Below, in pieces: positions 41,934 through 51,022 of a stretch of DNA of 64,000 nucleotides. Made by a program: the position numbers and the translations under genes. Numbering within the stretch: the stretch's first letter is position 1; every line of letters begins with the position of its first letter. This stretch comes from Thauera butanivorans NBRC 103042 (lineage in GTDB: Bacteria > Pseudomonadota > Gammaproteobacteria > Burkholderiales > Rhodocyclaceae). A model generated the notes under the pieces. The model made no database searches. It saw only the letters and a program-made list of their open reading frames with translations, and was not told the origin of the DNA. The stretch lies in the NCBI RefSeq assembly GCF_001591165.1, contig NZ_BCUG01000002.1, positions 62,001 to 126,000 of the forward strand, in the 5' to 3' direction.

Positions 41934-44273
41934 GTGGCGGACAGGTCGCTGGACTTTTCGATGCGGGTGTCGGCGGACACGCGCGAAGGGCGTGCCGCGC
42001 TGGCTGCGCTCAGGCAGAGCCTGAGGGAGGTTGGCGCAGGCAGTGGCACAACGCTCGATCCTTTCACCGCATCGGTGGCGCGCGCCACGGGCGGCATTCG
42101 TGATCTGAACACGAGCCTCGGGCCGCTGAAATCTGCGCTGGCTGGCGTGACTGCGGCGATCAGCGTCGGCAAAATCCTGTCGATGGCCGAGGAGTACCAG
42201 CAGTACACGGCCCGCCTGCGCCTGGCGACGCAATACACAGGCGCCTTCGTCGAGATGCAGGCCGCGCTGCGCGACGTGGCGCGCGATACGCGGGCGCCGA
42301 TCGCGGAAACGGTGGATCTGTACACCAAGCTGGCGCCGGCGCTGACGGGGATGGGGCGCACCGGCCAGGCGGCGGCGGACATCATCGGCACGGTGAACAA
42401 GGCGATCGCGCTGTCGGGGGCGTCGGCGGGTGCATCCCAGGCGTCGCTTGTCCAGTTCGGGCAAGCGTTGGGTTCGGGCGTGCTGCGCGGGGATGAACTG
42501 AATTCGATTCTGGAGCAGACGCCAGCGCTGGCCGACGCGATTGCCGAAGGCCTGGGCCGCACGCGCGGCGAGTTGCGCAAGATGGGCCAGGACGGTCAGC
42601 TGACGGCCGAGGTTGTGGTTGCCGCGCTCGAAAAGGTCAAGGACCGCGTCGACAGGGACTTTGCGACTACGGCGAAAACCAGAAGCCAGGCGATGAATCA
42701 GCTACGCAATGAAGTTGTCGAGCTGATCGGTGGCATGGATCGCGCGTTCGGTGCGACCAAGGTTGTCGTCAACGGCCTGGTGCTGATCGCCGACAACATC
42801 GAGGCCGTGGTCCAGTACGGCGTGCCGTTGCTTGTCGCCGCGCTAGTGCCGATGATCTATCGGCTTGGGCTGACAGCAGCGGCAGCAACGCGGGCGGCGA
42901 TCGCGCTAGCAGTATTCAATCCGGCTGGGATCGCCATCGGCGTCGCAGCCGCTGCGGGGGCGTACTACGCGCTCAACAAGGCGTTGGAAGAGGTTGCCGA
43001 AAACCAGGGCAAGCTCAACGCCGAAGAGCAGGCGGCCAAGGTCAAGCAGGACGCCAATGCCCGGCTCAAGCTCGAAGAAGACCTCACCGCTGCTACCGTG
43101 CGGCTGCACAAGCTGCGCGCCGTTGCTGCAGGTAAGGCCAATGCGTCGATCCTGCTGACGACGAAAGAGGCTATCGAGAAAGGCGCCGAGATCCAGCGCA
43201 AGGCCATCGAAGCCCAGATCAAGGGCTATGAGTCGCTGGGCGACACACTCAACAAAGTGTGGGGCGATGCCATCGAAAAGGCCCGCTCGCTGCGCGCCGA
43301 AGCGGTCAAACTGCAGCAGGACGCCGCTGCCGCGCGCACCGCCGGCGCCGACAAGGCGCAGGACCGCCGCATGCGCGGCTGGACCGACGAGGAAAAGGAC
43401 AGCTACGCCCGCCGCCAGGCGCGCGACCTGCGCGACCAGGCGAGCCGCAGCGCGACGTTTGCCCAGAATGCCGCGCTGCGCGGTGACCTGGAGCGCGCTG
43501 CCCAGCTTGCGGCCGAGGCGGCGAAGTACGCCGAGCGCGCCGAGAAGTACGGCGACATGATCCAGGACGATGATGTCGCCGCGAACCTGTTCGAGGAGCT
43601 GGGCCGCATCCGCGAAGACGCGCTGAAGGCGCAGTCGCAGATCAAGCAAGCCGAAGCGAAGGCGCAAGAAGACCTTGCCGCCGCAGTCACCGAGCAGATC
43701 GCGCAGAACGAAGAACGTCTGAAGGCGTTGCGCGCCGAGCTGGAAAAGCCCGCGACGCTCCAAGCCGACATCACTCAGGCCGAGGCGCAGATCAAGCAGC
43801 TGCAGGCCCAGCTCGACGCGCTGAAAGACAAGACGATCACCGTGACGGTGAACACCGTCAGCACCGCGCCCGCAGACACGCGCGGCATGTCGCGCGAAGA
43901 GCTGATCGAAGCGATTCCGGGCCGCGCCTACGGTGGCCCGCTGCCCGGCCGTGCCCCGCACGACCGCGCCGACAACGTGCTCTACCGCGGCACCCCCGGC
44001 GAATGGGTCATCCAGCGCCCGGCCGTGCGTTACTGGGGCGCCAGCTTTTTGCGGGCGATCAACGAAATGCGCATGCCGCGCTTCGCCTACGGCGGCGAGA
44101 TCGGCGCCGAGCAGCGCGCACCACTGGCTGCGGCCGGCAGCAGCGAGAGCCGCACGCCCGTCGTGCTGCAATGGCCCGACGGCAGCCGCTCGCCGCTGTC
44201 GGCACGTGACGACGTGGCCGATGAGATCGTGCGCGTCTTTCAACGTGCCGCGCTGCAGCGGGGGCGCCGATGA
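41934..44273 (+). CDS. Tape measure protein
   Basis: A 779-residue protein that sets tail length. The N-terminal domain (about 40-260) is the tape-measure family: SVGKILSMAEEYQQYTARLRLATQ, VDLYTKLAPALTGMG, LRGDELNSILEQTPALADAIAEGLGRTRGELRKMGQDG. Then a hydrophobic region (about 300-345) and a long coiled coil to about 640. A GTG start at 41934 is preceded by GGGGAGG. The size suggests a tail of roughly 115 nm by the usual 1.5 angstrom per residue rule. Confidence 0.93.
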   Translation: MADRSLDFSMRVSADTREGRAALAALRQSLREVGAGSGTTLDPFTASVARATGGIRDLNTSLGPLKSALAGVTAAISVGKILSMAEEYQQYTARLRLATQYTGAFVEMQAALRDVARDTRAPIAETVDLYTKLAPALTGMGRTGQAAADIIGTVNKAIALSGASAGASQASLVQFGQALGSGVLRGDELNSILEQTPALADAIAEGLGRTRGELRKMGQDGQLTAEVVVAALEKVKDRVDRDFATTAKTRSQAMNQLRNEVVELIGGMDRAFGATKVVVNGLVLIADNIEAVVQYGVPLLVAALVPMIYRLGLTAAAATRAAIALAVFNPAGIAIGVAAAAGAYYALNKALEEVAENQGKLNAEEQAAKVKQDANARLKLEEDLTAATVRLHKLRAVAAGKANASILLTTKEAIEKGAEIQRKAIEAQIKGYESLGDTLNKVWGDAIEKARSLRAEAVKLQQDAAAARTAGADKAQDRRMRGWTDEEKDSYARRQARDLRDQASRSATFAQNAALRGDLERAAQLAAEAAKYAERAEKYGDMIQDDDVAANLFEELGRIREDALKAQSQIKQAEAKAQEDLAAAVTEQIAQNEERLKALRAELEKPATLQADITQAEAQIKQLQAQLDALKDKTITVTVNTVSTAPADTRGMSREELIEAIPGRAYGGPLPGRAPHDRADNVLYRGTPGEWVIQRPAVRYWGASFLRAINEMRMPRFAYGGEIGAEQRAPLAAAGSSESRTPVVLQWPDGSRSPLSARDDVADEIVRVFQRAALQRGRR

Positions 44274-44794
44274 GCCGCCGTCAGCCGGACCTGACCATCA
44301 ACGGCCTGCGCCTGCCGCTGCGCATCGGCGGAGAGATCCAGCAGAGCTACGAGGACATCGGCGGTTTCACCCTGCTGCGCCTGGGCGCCGGCGCGGCCGT
44401 GCCGCAGCAGAGCTGGCGCAAGCTGCGCACCACGCTGTCCGCACAGGGCATCGCCCCGCCCGGCCTGGCTGCCGTCGACTGGACGCAGCCGGTAACGCTC
44501 GGCTGCATCGCCGCGCGCTCGATCCAGTCTGCGAGCAACATCATCAACATCCCAGCCGGCCGCCGCACCGATGCGCCGCCCTACGGCTGGGCCGTGATGC
44601 CGGACGGCCTGCTGCGGCCCACGGCCGTGGCTGTGGCCGGTAACGTCGCCACGCTGACGGCCATCGCTGGCGCGGCAGGTTACCAGGTGCTGTGGTATCC
44701 GCTGCTCAGTGTGTATGCCATCGCTGGCGTGCAGGCGAGCTATGACGCGGCCGGGGCGGTGGCGGGCTGGGAACTGGTGGCCGAGGAGGTATAG
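44270..44794 (+). CDS. Minor tail protein
   Basis: A 174-residue beta-rich protein directly after the tape measure (ATGA overlap). It begins RQPDLTINGLRLPLRIGGEIQQSYEDIGG. This is the place of the distal-tail or tail-tip adaptor in B3/D3112-like phages. The exact role is inferred. Confidence 0.7.
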   Translation: MSRRQPDLTINGLRLPLRIGGEIQQSYEDIGGFTLLRLGAGAAVPQQSWRKLRTTLSAQGIAPPGLAAVDWTQPVTLGCIAARSIQSASNIINIPAGRRTDAPPYGWAVMPDGLLRPTAVAVAGNVATLTAIAGAAGYQVLWYPLLSVYAIAGVQASYDAAGAVAGWELVAEEV

Positions 44795-44795
44795 C

Positions 44796-47534
44796 GTGGC
44801 CGGATCGATATCGTTTTCTGTTCTGCCGGCCTGGCGGGATGATGTCATCGTCACCATCACCAAGGTGGAGGCGCGCATCGGCGGCGCATGGGTCGATTAC
44901 ACGGGCGCGAGCGTCACAGAGGGCGGCGAGAGCAATTTCGCGTCGTATGCGCCAGGCGTTGGGTATGTGAGCGCGCCGGGTGAATGGTGGTGCAATGTCC
45001 ATCTTGATGCGCTGCCGCCGGCGACGCCCCTGCCGACGCAGATTCGCATCACTGTTCGCGTGTCGGAGGCCGTGTCGTCGGCCGAGGTGTACGCAAACAT
45101 TTATGGCGAAGAGGGTGCGGCGGGGGGTGGTACAGAGCTCGATCTGGACACATCGCCCGCAGTCGTCACGTTCGATGTTGAGCGCGACTTTGTTGGCGCC
45201 CCGTGGCAACCCTCCGTCGAGTTGCCAATCGAGGTGACGGTGACGCGGCCGGTCATGGATTTTGTCCAGATTCATGCCATCGTGCCCGCCGGGTCGATCA
45301 TCGTCACAAAGATCGAAACCGAGCAAGCAGGGGAGTGGACGGACAGAACCGGCGAACCTGTCGTGCCCGCGCCCTGGCTTGGGGGGCTGGTCGAATACGG
45401 CCCCGATGGCTACGTTTTCGGCGACGGTACCATTTCCGGCGTCCCTGGGATTACCACGCTGTCCCCCTCGCATATCACGGGGTTGCGGGTAACGTGGTAT
45501 CGCCCCGGCCCAGGCGTGACTATCGGGTTCGGCGTCGTTGCACGCAGCGGCGCGCATTACAGTGTCGGCCTCGTAGAAGAGTTCGTGAGCAGCGCAGGGA
45601 GTAGCGCCGCTGCGCCGATCGTCACTATGATAACCGGCCTGGATTTCACCGGGCTCGCAGTGTCGGACGACGAGCCGATCGATGGCTATATCGCGCTACC
45701 CGTATCTGTGTCGGTGTCTGCGCCGCTGGCGTCACGTGTCGAGTTGCCCATCCGGCTGCAGGTGGCCGCGCCGGCGCTGATCGAGCTGCCCGTCCAGCTG
45801 CAGGTGGCCGCGCACATTGCTCCACCGGGGGCAGCGCCCTGGCCTGCCGCGCCCGGCGGCGCCTGGCGGGCTGTAGTGGTTCTGGGCAGCGCGGACATCA
45901 GCGCGCAGCTGTCGGGCCGGGTCAGTGTGTCGCATGGCGACAATCAGGCTGCGATCGCGGAGTTTTCCATGCTGCCCACCGCGGCGCCCGACCTCGATCT
46001 GCTGGTCGGTCGGCCGGTGCGCATTGCGTTCGCTGCTCAAGCCAATCCTGTGGCGCACACGATCTACACCGGCGTGGTCGACGTGGCAGCGATCGACATC
46101 AACACGGGCATCGTCACGTGCCGATGCCACGATCAGTTGCAAGAGCGGGCATCAAACCTGTCGCGCGCCTGGATCGATGCTGAGGTCGGCGGCAGCTGGC
46201 ACGTGGCGATCGACGGCGAGCCGGAAAACAGCCGGGACTACCTGGAGCAATGCATCCAGAGCGTGCCTGCATCGTACGCGATCGACCCGCTCGGCACGTT
46301 TCGTGTGCTGCCGTGGCGCGGTGCAGGACTGCGCCATGAGATGATCGCAGCCGCCGACTGCGTCGACGGCTCGTTGTCGCTCGACATGCCGCGCCGTGGC
46401 GAAATGGTGACGCGCGTCGAGGTCCGCAGCGAGTACCGCTACGAACGCCTGCGGGCACGTGGCGCGCTGGCGCAGTACCAGCAGCCGATCGCGTTCTACC
46501 AGCCGCTGATCTCGCCGAGTGGGGCAATGGTGCGGTCGGGCAAGCAAATGCTGATGACGGCAATGGTACAGGGCGCGACCGATTCGATCGGTGGATGGAT
46601 TCTCACGGGGCGGGAGATCGATCATCCGCCCGCCCGGAACTGGAACTTGGGGACCGGGCTGGACCCGTACAACTGGTTCATCACTGCGGCCGCGGCGCCG
46701 TCGTTCGCGCTGGGGTTCCGTGCGTGGTTCGCGACACGCTGGACTCAGACGGTAACGGAGGACTACACGCTGACGGTCGTATGCACCGCGCTCGAGGACC
46801 GTCTGGGCATCCCTGTATCTGAGCAGATTGGCGCTTCGCTGCAAGCCGAGTTCGACGGCGCCAATTGGTCGAGCGATGCGAGCATCACGCCGCTGGCCAT
46901 TACCGACAGAACCCGTTTCGTCGGCGATCGAATCACAGCCCACCAGCCCGCCGGCGCCGCTCCGGCAGATCGCGATGCGCTGCTACGCGCACTGCTCGAC
47001 CGCGCCCGGACACGCATCCATGCGAGCACGCGCACGGGGCGCGCGGCGTTTGAGCTGCCGTTGCGGCCGGATATGTGGCTCGACTGGCATGTCACGCTGG
47101 AGTCGTCGCGCGTCCGGGTTGCCGGAAAGGTCGCAAAAGTCTCGCACGAGATGGACATCGGCAGCGGCGCGGCGATCACCTCGGCCGAGCTTGTGTTCGG
47201 GCTGCCGGGGAATGCCGATGCGGAGCGTGTGCCGTGGGTTCTGCCGGCGACCCCGCACGATTCCTACTCCCCGCCTGCGAGCGCGTTTTCGTGCGAAATC
47301 GGTACGTTCGTCGGCGGTGGTGTGTCGTCAGCGCCATGGGACGACAGCGCGATGATCGGATTCTCGACGAACTATCAGCAAAGTGGCGAAGAGAGCGATG
47401 CGTACGAGTTCTACCCGCATCAACTGCGCGTACAGGCGCCAGCGCTGGCGGCGGAAGACCGCGACCCACGCGACTTACCCGTTGCTGCGCAGTACGAAAT
47501 CGACATACCGACCGATCTACTGGAGATGATGTGA
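44796..47534 (+). CDS. Large tail tip/hub protein
   Basis: A 912-residue protein starting with GTG at 44796 behind GGAGG. The N-terminal part (about 1-350) consists of repeated beta domains: two or three copies of a segment ending ELPI(R/E)(L/V)(Q/T)V, seen at SVELPIEVTVTRP, SRVELPIRLQVAAP and LIELPVQLQVAAH. The second half has the hub-like pattern ISAQLSGRVSVSHGDNQAAIAEFSMLP, VDVAAIDINTGIVTCRCHDQLQ and LSLDMPRRGEMVTRVEVRSEYRYERLRARG. It probably forms the central tail-tip baseplate. Confidence 0.8.
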   Translation: MAGSISFSVLPAWRDDVIVTITKVEARIGGAWVDYTGASVTEGGESNFASYAPGVGYVSAPGEWWCNVHLDALPPATPLPTQIRITVRVSEAVSSAEVYANIYGEEGAAGGGTELDLDTSPAVVTFDVERDFVGAPWQPSVELPIEVTVTRPVMDFVQIHAIVPAGSIIVTKIETEQAGEWTDRTGEPVVPAPWLGGLVEYGPDGYVFGDGTISGVPGITTLSPSHITGLRVTWYRPGPGVTIGFGVVARSGAHYSVGLVEEFVSSAGSSAAAPIVTMITGLDFTGLAVSDDEPIDGYIALPVSVSVSAPLASRVELPIRLQVAAPALIELPVQLQVAAHIAPPGAAPWPAAPGGAWRAVVVLGSADISAQLSGRVSVSHGDNQAAIAEFSMLPTAAPDLDLLVGRPVRIAFAAQANPVAHTIYTGVVDVAAIDINTGIVTCRCHDQLQERASNLSRAWIDAEVGGSWHVAIDGEPENSRDYLEQCIQSVPASYAIDPLGTFRVLPWRGAGLRHEMIAAADCVDGSLSLDMPRRGEMVTRVEVRSEYRYERLRARGALAQYQQPIAFYQPLISPSGAMVRSGKQMLMTAMVQGATDSIGGWILTGREIDHPPARNWNLGTGLDPYNWFITAAAAPSFALGFRAWFATRWTQTVTEDYTLTVVCTALEDRLGIPVSEQIGASLQAEFDGANWSSDASITPLAITDRTRFVGDRITAHQPAGAAPADRDALLRALLDRARTRIHASTRTGRAAFELPLRPDMWLDWHVTLESSRVRVAGKVAKVSHEMDIGSGAAITSAELVFGLPGNADAERVPWVLPATPHDSYSPPASAFSCEIGTFVGGGVSSAPWDDSAMIGFSTNYQQSGEESDAYEFYPHQLRVQAPALAAEDRDPRDLPVAAQYEIDIPTDLLEMM

Positions 47535-47944
47535 TGAGTGTGAGCTGGCAGTTTTTTGCGGATGCGGGCAAGACAGTCCCGTTGGCGACCCTATCGGTTG
47601 CAGTGTCGACGTTCGGGGGGGTACAGGAGGGCGTCGTCTATTTCGGTTCAAATGCCGCCGGGCGCCAGCTCCAGGCTGCATCCGACCCGGGGTCCGATCC
47701 CATCGAGATCTGGGCGCACGACACTGATCCCGAGGCCGGGCTGACGGCTGGAGCGGTCAAGCTGGCGCTGAGCGCCGGAGGGCTCGACGGAGCATCGGCG
47801 GGCGATCCGATCACAGTGGGGACGACGATCAGTAGCACCACCGTGATTGCTGTTCACTACCGCATCACGGTGGCCGCGATGGCCGAGGCCGTCTATTCCG
47901 ACGTCCAATTGCGCACTTCCAGCGTCATCGAGCTGGACGCATAG
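47534..47944 (+). CDS. Small tail protein
   Basis: A 136-residue beta-rich protein (SVSWQFFADAGKTVPLATLSVAVS, ITVGTTISSTTVIAVHYRITVAA). It overlaps the hub gene stop (TGATG) and lies 2 bases before the next gene. Similar small proteins follow the hub in D3112-type tails. Role unknown. Confidence 0.7.
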   Translation: MSVSWQFFADAGKTVPLATLSVAVSTFGGVQEGVVYFGSNAAGRQLQAASDPGSDPIEIWAHDTDPEAGLTAGAVKLALSAGGLDGASAGDPITVGTTISSTTVIAVHYRITVAAMAEAVYSDVQLRTSSVIELDA

Positions 47945-47946
47945 CC

Positions 47947-48258
47947 ATGGCGGCTGCACCGAACTCTAGTGCGCTCGAAAAGGCGTTGCAGCGGCTTCTT
48001 GAACGTGAGCCGGGCTGGAAGCACTTTGTCCGGCCCGAGGCCAAGGGCGCACGCCCCGCGGCTGTGGGCACCGGGGTGCCAGCGGATGGTGGGGCGCAAG
48101 GCGGCGGCGTATTTGATGAGGCTGACGCTGCGTTGCGCACGTACTATCCCGCTCGGACGCTGACCAGCACAGATGGCCTGTTTACGTTCCGAATCGAGCC
48201 AATCAAATCGCTACGGCTCACGTCTGGGCACAATGCCACGTTCAAGGATCCGGCATGA
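47947..48258 (+). CDS. Small tail-region hypothetical protein
   Basis: A 103-residue protein: helical N-terminus (SSALEKALQRLLEREPGWKHF), a Gly/Ala linker, and a short C-terminal domain. ATGA-coupled to the following 570-residue gene. Confidence 0.68.
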   Translation: MAAAPNSSALEKALQRLLEREPGWKHFVRPEAKGARPAAVGTGVPADGGAQGGGVFDEADAALRTYYPARTLTSTDGLFTFRIEPIKSLRLTSGHNATFKDPA

Positions 48259-49967
48259 GTCTCGATCGGAACGCTCCCTATAATCAACTGCTTGGCAGGA
48301 TTGTTCGCTTCGGCGATACAGCGCACGGGTTGTATCGCGAGAGCACGGGCAAGATCGAGACGCCATCTGGCGTCGAAATTGCCTGCCCTGGCGTGCGGCC
48401 GGTTGCGGGGGATAGTTTCGTTGTGCGCGTGCCTGGCATGCCCTCTATCGATCGTTCGGCCGACGAGGTGGCCGCCGACGCTGCGGCCGGCCGGGAGTGG
48501 ATCAATTACGGCATCATCGCGGGCATCAATCATCGGCTGTACGGAGTTCCGCTCGACACGGTTCAACGGGAGGGGGGCTGGATTTACGTCGCGGACGACG
48601 GTAGCCGCTGGCTCTGCCGGTTGGTTTTTCTCGTGAACGGCGATCTACGGCTGACGTTTCGCGAATTTGGTGTGGTGCGCGATGCAGCCACACCGTCACC
48701 CGTCACTCAGACGGTAGTCATCCCCCCCGCGCAACATGGGTTCGGTGTGCATGCCCAGTCGTATATACAGCGGGTCATCTTCGGTGCAACCCTCACTGAC
48801 ACGTCAAGCGCGGTTGTGATCGATGCGATCGCCAGCAGAGGACAACGTGTTGCGCTGCGTGGTCTGTCGTTGCTCTTCGAGGGGGGCTTGCCGCGTCTCA
48901 ACAACGCGCAGGCCTTTATGCCCCTGTATACAAACTCCAGCGGACCCGCCGTCAACAACATTGCCGAGATTTCGATCAGCGGTGTTCCGCCCGCGGCGGT
49001 CTGCGTGACCACGCTCAAGCTGCCTCCACTTTTCGTCGGTAGTGATGAGCGGCTGGTTTCAGACGTGCGGCACTACATTGGAGTGATCAAGTATTTAGGA
49101 GAGGTCAGCGGGTTCTCATCGGCTGAGGTGGTTAGTGGGACGTTCGAGTTTGACGGGCGGACTGCAGAAGCGCTGTTTCGCGAGCTGCATCCGCCAATCG
49201 ATCATGTTCGCGATTCGGAACTTCTGTTGACGGCAGCAGTGGACGGTGAGGGCGAGTTGTCTGTGCGGCGGCTCGCTGGCTGCTACTACGACGACGATGA
49301 TTTGCTGCAGCTCGCGACTCTCGACGTAACCATAGCAGTCTCGACCACCGTCGCGCTGGACGCAGACGTTGAAGTCGCCGAGGGGGCCTTGGTCAAGAAG
49401 GACGCCTGGTGTAACGTCAATACAGAGATGGTGGCGACCGCGAGAATGAATTTTGCGCCGGATGTGGTCTGGTCCAGTACGGCCAACATGGTAACGGTTG
49501 AGGGGCCGACTGGGCGGCAGGTTGAGATAGCGTGGTCTGGTGATGGCGGTAGCTGGACAGGATCGGTCGCTTCTTCAACGAAGATATTTACCTCGCGATC
49601 TCATAGCAGAATCAATTCCACCCACGCCTCGCGCTACACGAGCGACGGGGTGCCGATAGGCGTGCTGCAGTGGTCCGGCGGAGGGGTAGATTCGTGCATG
49701 ATCGAAATGAGCGGGAGCGGCAACACCCCCGATGATCAGCGCGTCTCGTTCGACGTTATCCGTCTGAGCAATCGGACATGGGGGGTACGGGCACTGGGTG
49801 GGATTGGTGCCGAGACCTATGATCGGATCATCAGCCTGATCTCCCCCGGCGACCATGTGAGATTCAGTCCGACCGCGCCCCCGGCTGTCGCCGATCTATG
49901 CGCGTCAGCGCATCCGGTCACGGGGGAGATTGCGTACAGCCTGGACGGTTACGTCTGCTGGGTGTAG
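48255..49967 (+). CDS. Large terminal tail protein, candidate receptor-binding protein
   Basis: A 570-residue beta-rich protein, the last gene of the prophage. The N-terminal 130 residues include KIETPSGVEIACPGVRPV and INYGIIAGINHRLYG; later parts are Ser/Thr/Val-rich. There is no recognised enzymatic motif and no collagen-like or fibre repeat. No chaperone or invertible segment follows. Because no other tail-fibre gene exists, this and the preceding proteins are the best candidates for host recognition. Base use is more even than in head genes. Confidence 0.75.
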   Translation: MSLDRNAPYNQLLGRIVRFGDTAHGLYRESTGKIETPSGVEIACPGVRPVAGDSFVVRVPGMPSIDRSADEVAADAAAGREWINYGIIAGINHRLYGVPLDTVQREGGWIYVADDGSRWLCRLVFLVNGDLRLTFREFGVVRDAATPSPVTQTVVIPPAQHGFGVHAQSYIQRVIFGATLTDTSSAVVIDAIASRGQRVALRGLSLLFEGGLPRLNNAQAFMPLYTNSSGPAVNNIAEISISGVPPAAVCVTTLKLPPLFVGSDERLVSDVRHYIGVIKYLGEVSGFSSAEVVSGTFEFDGRTAEALFRELHPPIDHVRDSELLLTAAVDGEGELSVRRLAGCYYDDDDLLQLATLDVTIAVSTTVALDADVEVAEGALVKKDAWCNVNTEMVATARMNFAPDVVWSSTANMVTVEGPTGRQVEIAWSGDGGSWTGSVASSTKIFTSRSHSRINSTHASRYTSDGVPIGVLQWSGGGVDSCMIEMSGSGNTPDDQRVSFDVIRLSNRTWGVRALGGIGAETYDRIISLISPGDHVRFSPTAPPAVADLCASAHPVTGEIAYSLDGYVCWV

Positions 49968-50037
49968 CGCCCTCGGGCAGCTGCTACGTTGCTTTTGTCT
50001 GGCGCAATTCCTTTGCGCACCGCTCAAGCGATCGATT

Positions 50038-50083
50038 TGCCATTTATCGCGCAAAACGATGCCATTTATCGCGCCGCGCTACA
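50038..50083. repeat. Right prophage end with paired 15-base repeats
   Basis: TGCCATTTATCGCGC occurs at 50038-50052 and 50060-50074, offset by 22 bases, the size of one MuA site. Read inward from 50083 the end begins TGTAGCGCGGCGCGATAAATG, similar in layout to the Mu right end TGAAGCGGCGC. The following bases GCAGG would be the target duplication, but no exact match is found at the left. Confidence 0.55.
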
Positions 50084-50136
50084 GCAGGCGGCGAGGCAGA
50101 CGGCGGGACGGGCGGCGCCGTCGCTGGTGCCGCCGT

Positions 50137-50427
50137 TCAGCGCTTCGTTTCCGCCATCTGCAGGATCAGCAGCGCCAGCCGCCTGCGCAAGGCGGTGCGC
50201 CGCGCCCCTTCCGCCAGCCCCGCGATCTCGCTGCGCAGCCGGGCGATCTCCTTGCGCAGGCCGATCTCCGGCGGGCAGAAGCCGGCGTTGCGCAAGATCG
50301 TGTTCGCCATGCGCTGCTCGGGCGGCACCAAGGCCTCATCGTCCGGCATGAGCGGCTTTCCCGCTCCCGGCAGGTGGTCGAAGTCGCCGCGGCGCAGGGC
50401 ATCGGCGATACGCTGCTCGGCGAGCAT
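50137..50427 (-). CDS. DUF1992 protein (DnaJ-homologue subfamily C member 28-like)
   Basis: A protein of about 96 residues with the family core AEQRIADALRRGDFDHLPGAGKPL, then VPPEQRMANTILRNAGFCPPEI and a helical C-terminus. A TTG start at 50445 would add six residues (LASIYD) and fits the family length better; ATG 50427 is the conservative choice. The gene is intact, so the prophage inserted 54 bases after its stop. It follows the DUF2237 gene closely. Confidence 0.85.
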   Translation of the reverse strand: MLAEQRIADALRRGDFDHLPGAGKPLMPDDEALVPPEQRMANTILRNAGFCPPEIGLRKEIARLRSEIAGLAEGARRTALRRRLALLILQMAETKR

Positions 50428-50447
50428 GTCGTAGATCGACGCCAAGA

Positions 50448-50828
50448 TCAGGGCCCTGCCGCGGCACCGTAGGCGTGGGCCTTCAAGGTGTCGAGATCGA
50501 CGATCCGCAGCGCGGCTTCGTGGGTCGCCTCCAGCACCACCGGCGGTGCCACACCGGCCTGCCAGGCCTCCTTCCAGCGCAGGGCGCACAGGCACCAGCG
50601 ATCTCCCGCCTTGAGTCCGGCGAAGCGATACTCGGGTCTCGGCGTGGACAAGTCGTTGCCGACGCTGCGCGAGAAACGGAGAAATTCGTCGGTGACGCGC
50701 ACGCAGACGACGTGGCGGCCCAGGTCGTCCGCCCCCGTCTCGCAGCAGCCGGTACGGAAGAAGCCCGTCAGCGGGGCGTAGCTGCAGGCGAGCAAGGGCC
50801 CGCCCAATACGTTTCTCGAAGTGTTCAT
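50448..50828 (-). CDS. DUF2237 family protein
   Basis: A 126-residue conserved protein of unknown function: NVLGGPLLACSYAPLTGFFRTGCCETGADDLG, VTDEFLRFSRSVGNDLSTPRPEYRFAGLKAGDRWCLCALRW, APPVVLEATHEAALRIV. It keeps all conserved Cys and Trp residues. Its 3' end abuts the DUF1992 gene. Confidence 0.92.
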   Translation of the reverse strand: MNTSRNVLGGPLLACSYAPLTGFFRTGCCETGADDLGRHVVCVRVTDEFLRFSRSVGNDLSTPRPEYRFAGLKAGDRWCLCALRWKEAWQAGVAPPVVLEATHEAALRIVDLDTLKAHAYGAAAGP

Positions 50829-50958
50829 GCCTGTTCAGATGCTTCCATGCGGATATTCCGGCAGCAAGCATTCCTTGCTCCGGTACGCGGACAGGATAGG
50901 GTTTCCCTTCCGGAATGCGCCTGCCCGATACGCATTTTCGATTAGATTACATTCGGAT

Positions 50959-50988
50959 TTGCGACTGCATGGCGATTGCTGTTATTTT
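50959..50988 (+). promoter_or_regulatory. Candidate promoter of the phosphorelay operon
   Basis: TTGCGA (50959-50964), 18 bases, TATTTT (50983-50988) in an AT-rich stretch before ATG 51023. It would transcribe the regulator, kinase, receiver and HPt genes. Confidence 0.45.
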
Positions 50989-51022
50989 AGCCCTTTTACG
51001 AAATCTGTCGGATTCCCTGCTC

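Larger units (their letters stand above)
13000..50083. mobile_element. Mu-like transposable prophage, probably a siphovirus
   Basis: A contiguous block with repressor, DDE transposase, MuB ATPase, Gam/GemA/Mor-like regulators, lysis genes, Mu-type head genes in Mu order, and a tail cluster with tape measure but no sheath or contractile baseplate genes. The right end is placed at 50083. Read inward, that end begins TGTAGCGCGG and contains a 15-base direct repeat (50038-50052, 50060-50074) at 22-base spacing, like adjacent MuA sites. The left end is not fixed. Related repeats at 13037-13051 and 13079-13093 put it shortly upstream, roughly 13000-13040. No matching 5-base target duplication could be found. 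Confidence 0.9.

Noticed and set aside
39939-42464. 841-codon minus-strand open frame opposite the tail genes
   Set aside because: His/Arg-rich shadow with no motif. The plus strand has five coupled tail genes.
12928-50107. Possible GGCAG target duplication (12928-12932 and 50103-50107)
   Set aside because: The right copy would require the phage to end in GA rather than CA and lies outside the Mu-like terminal sequence, so a five-base match here is likely chance.
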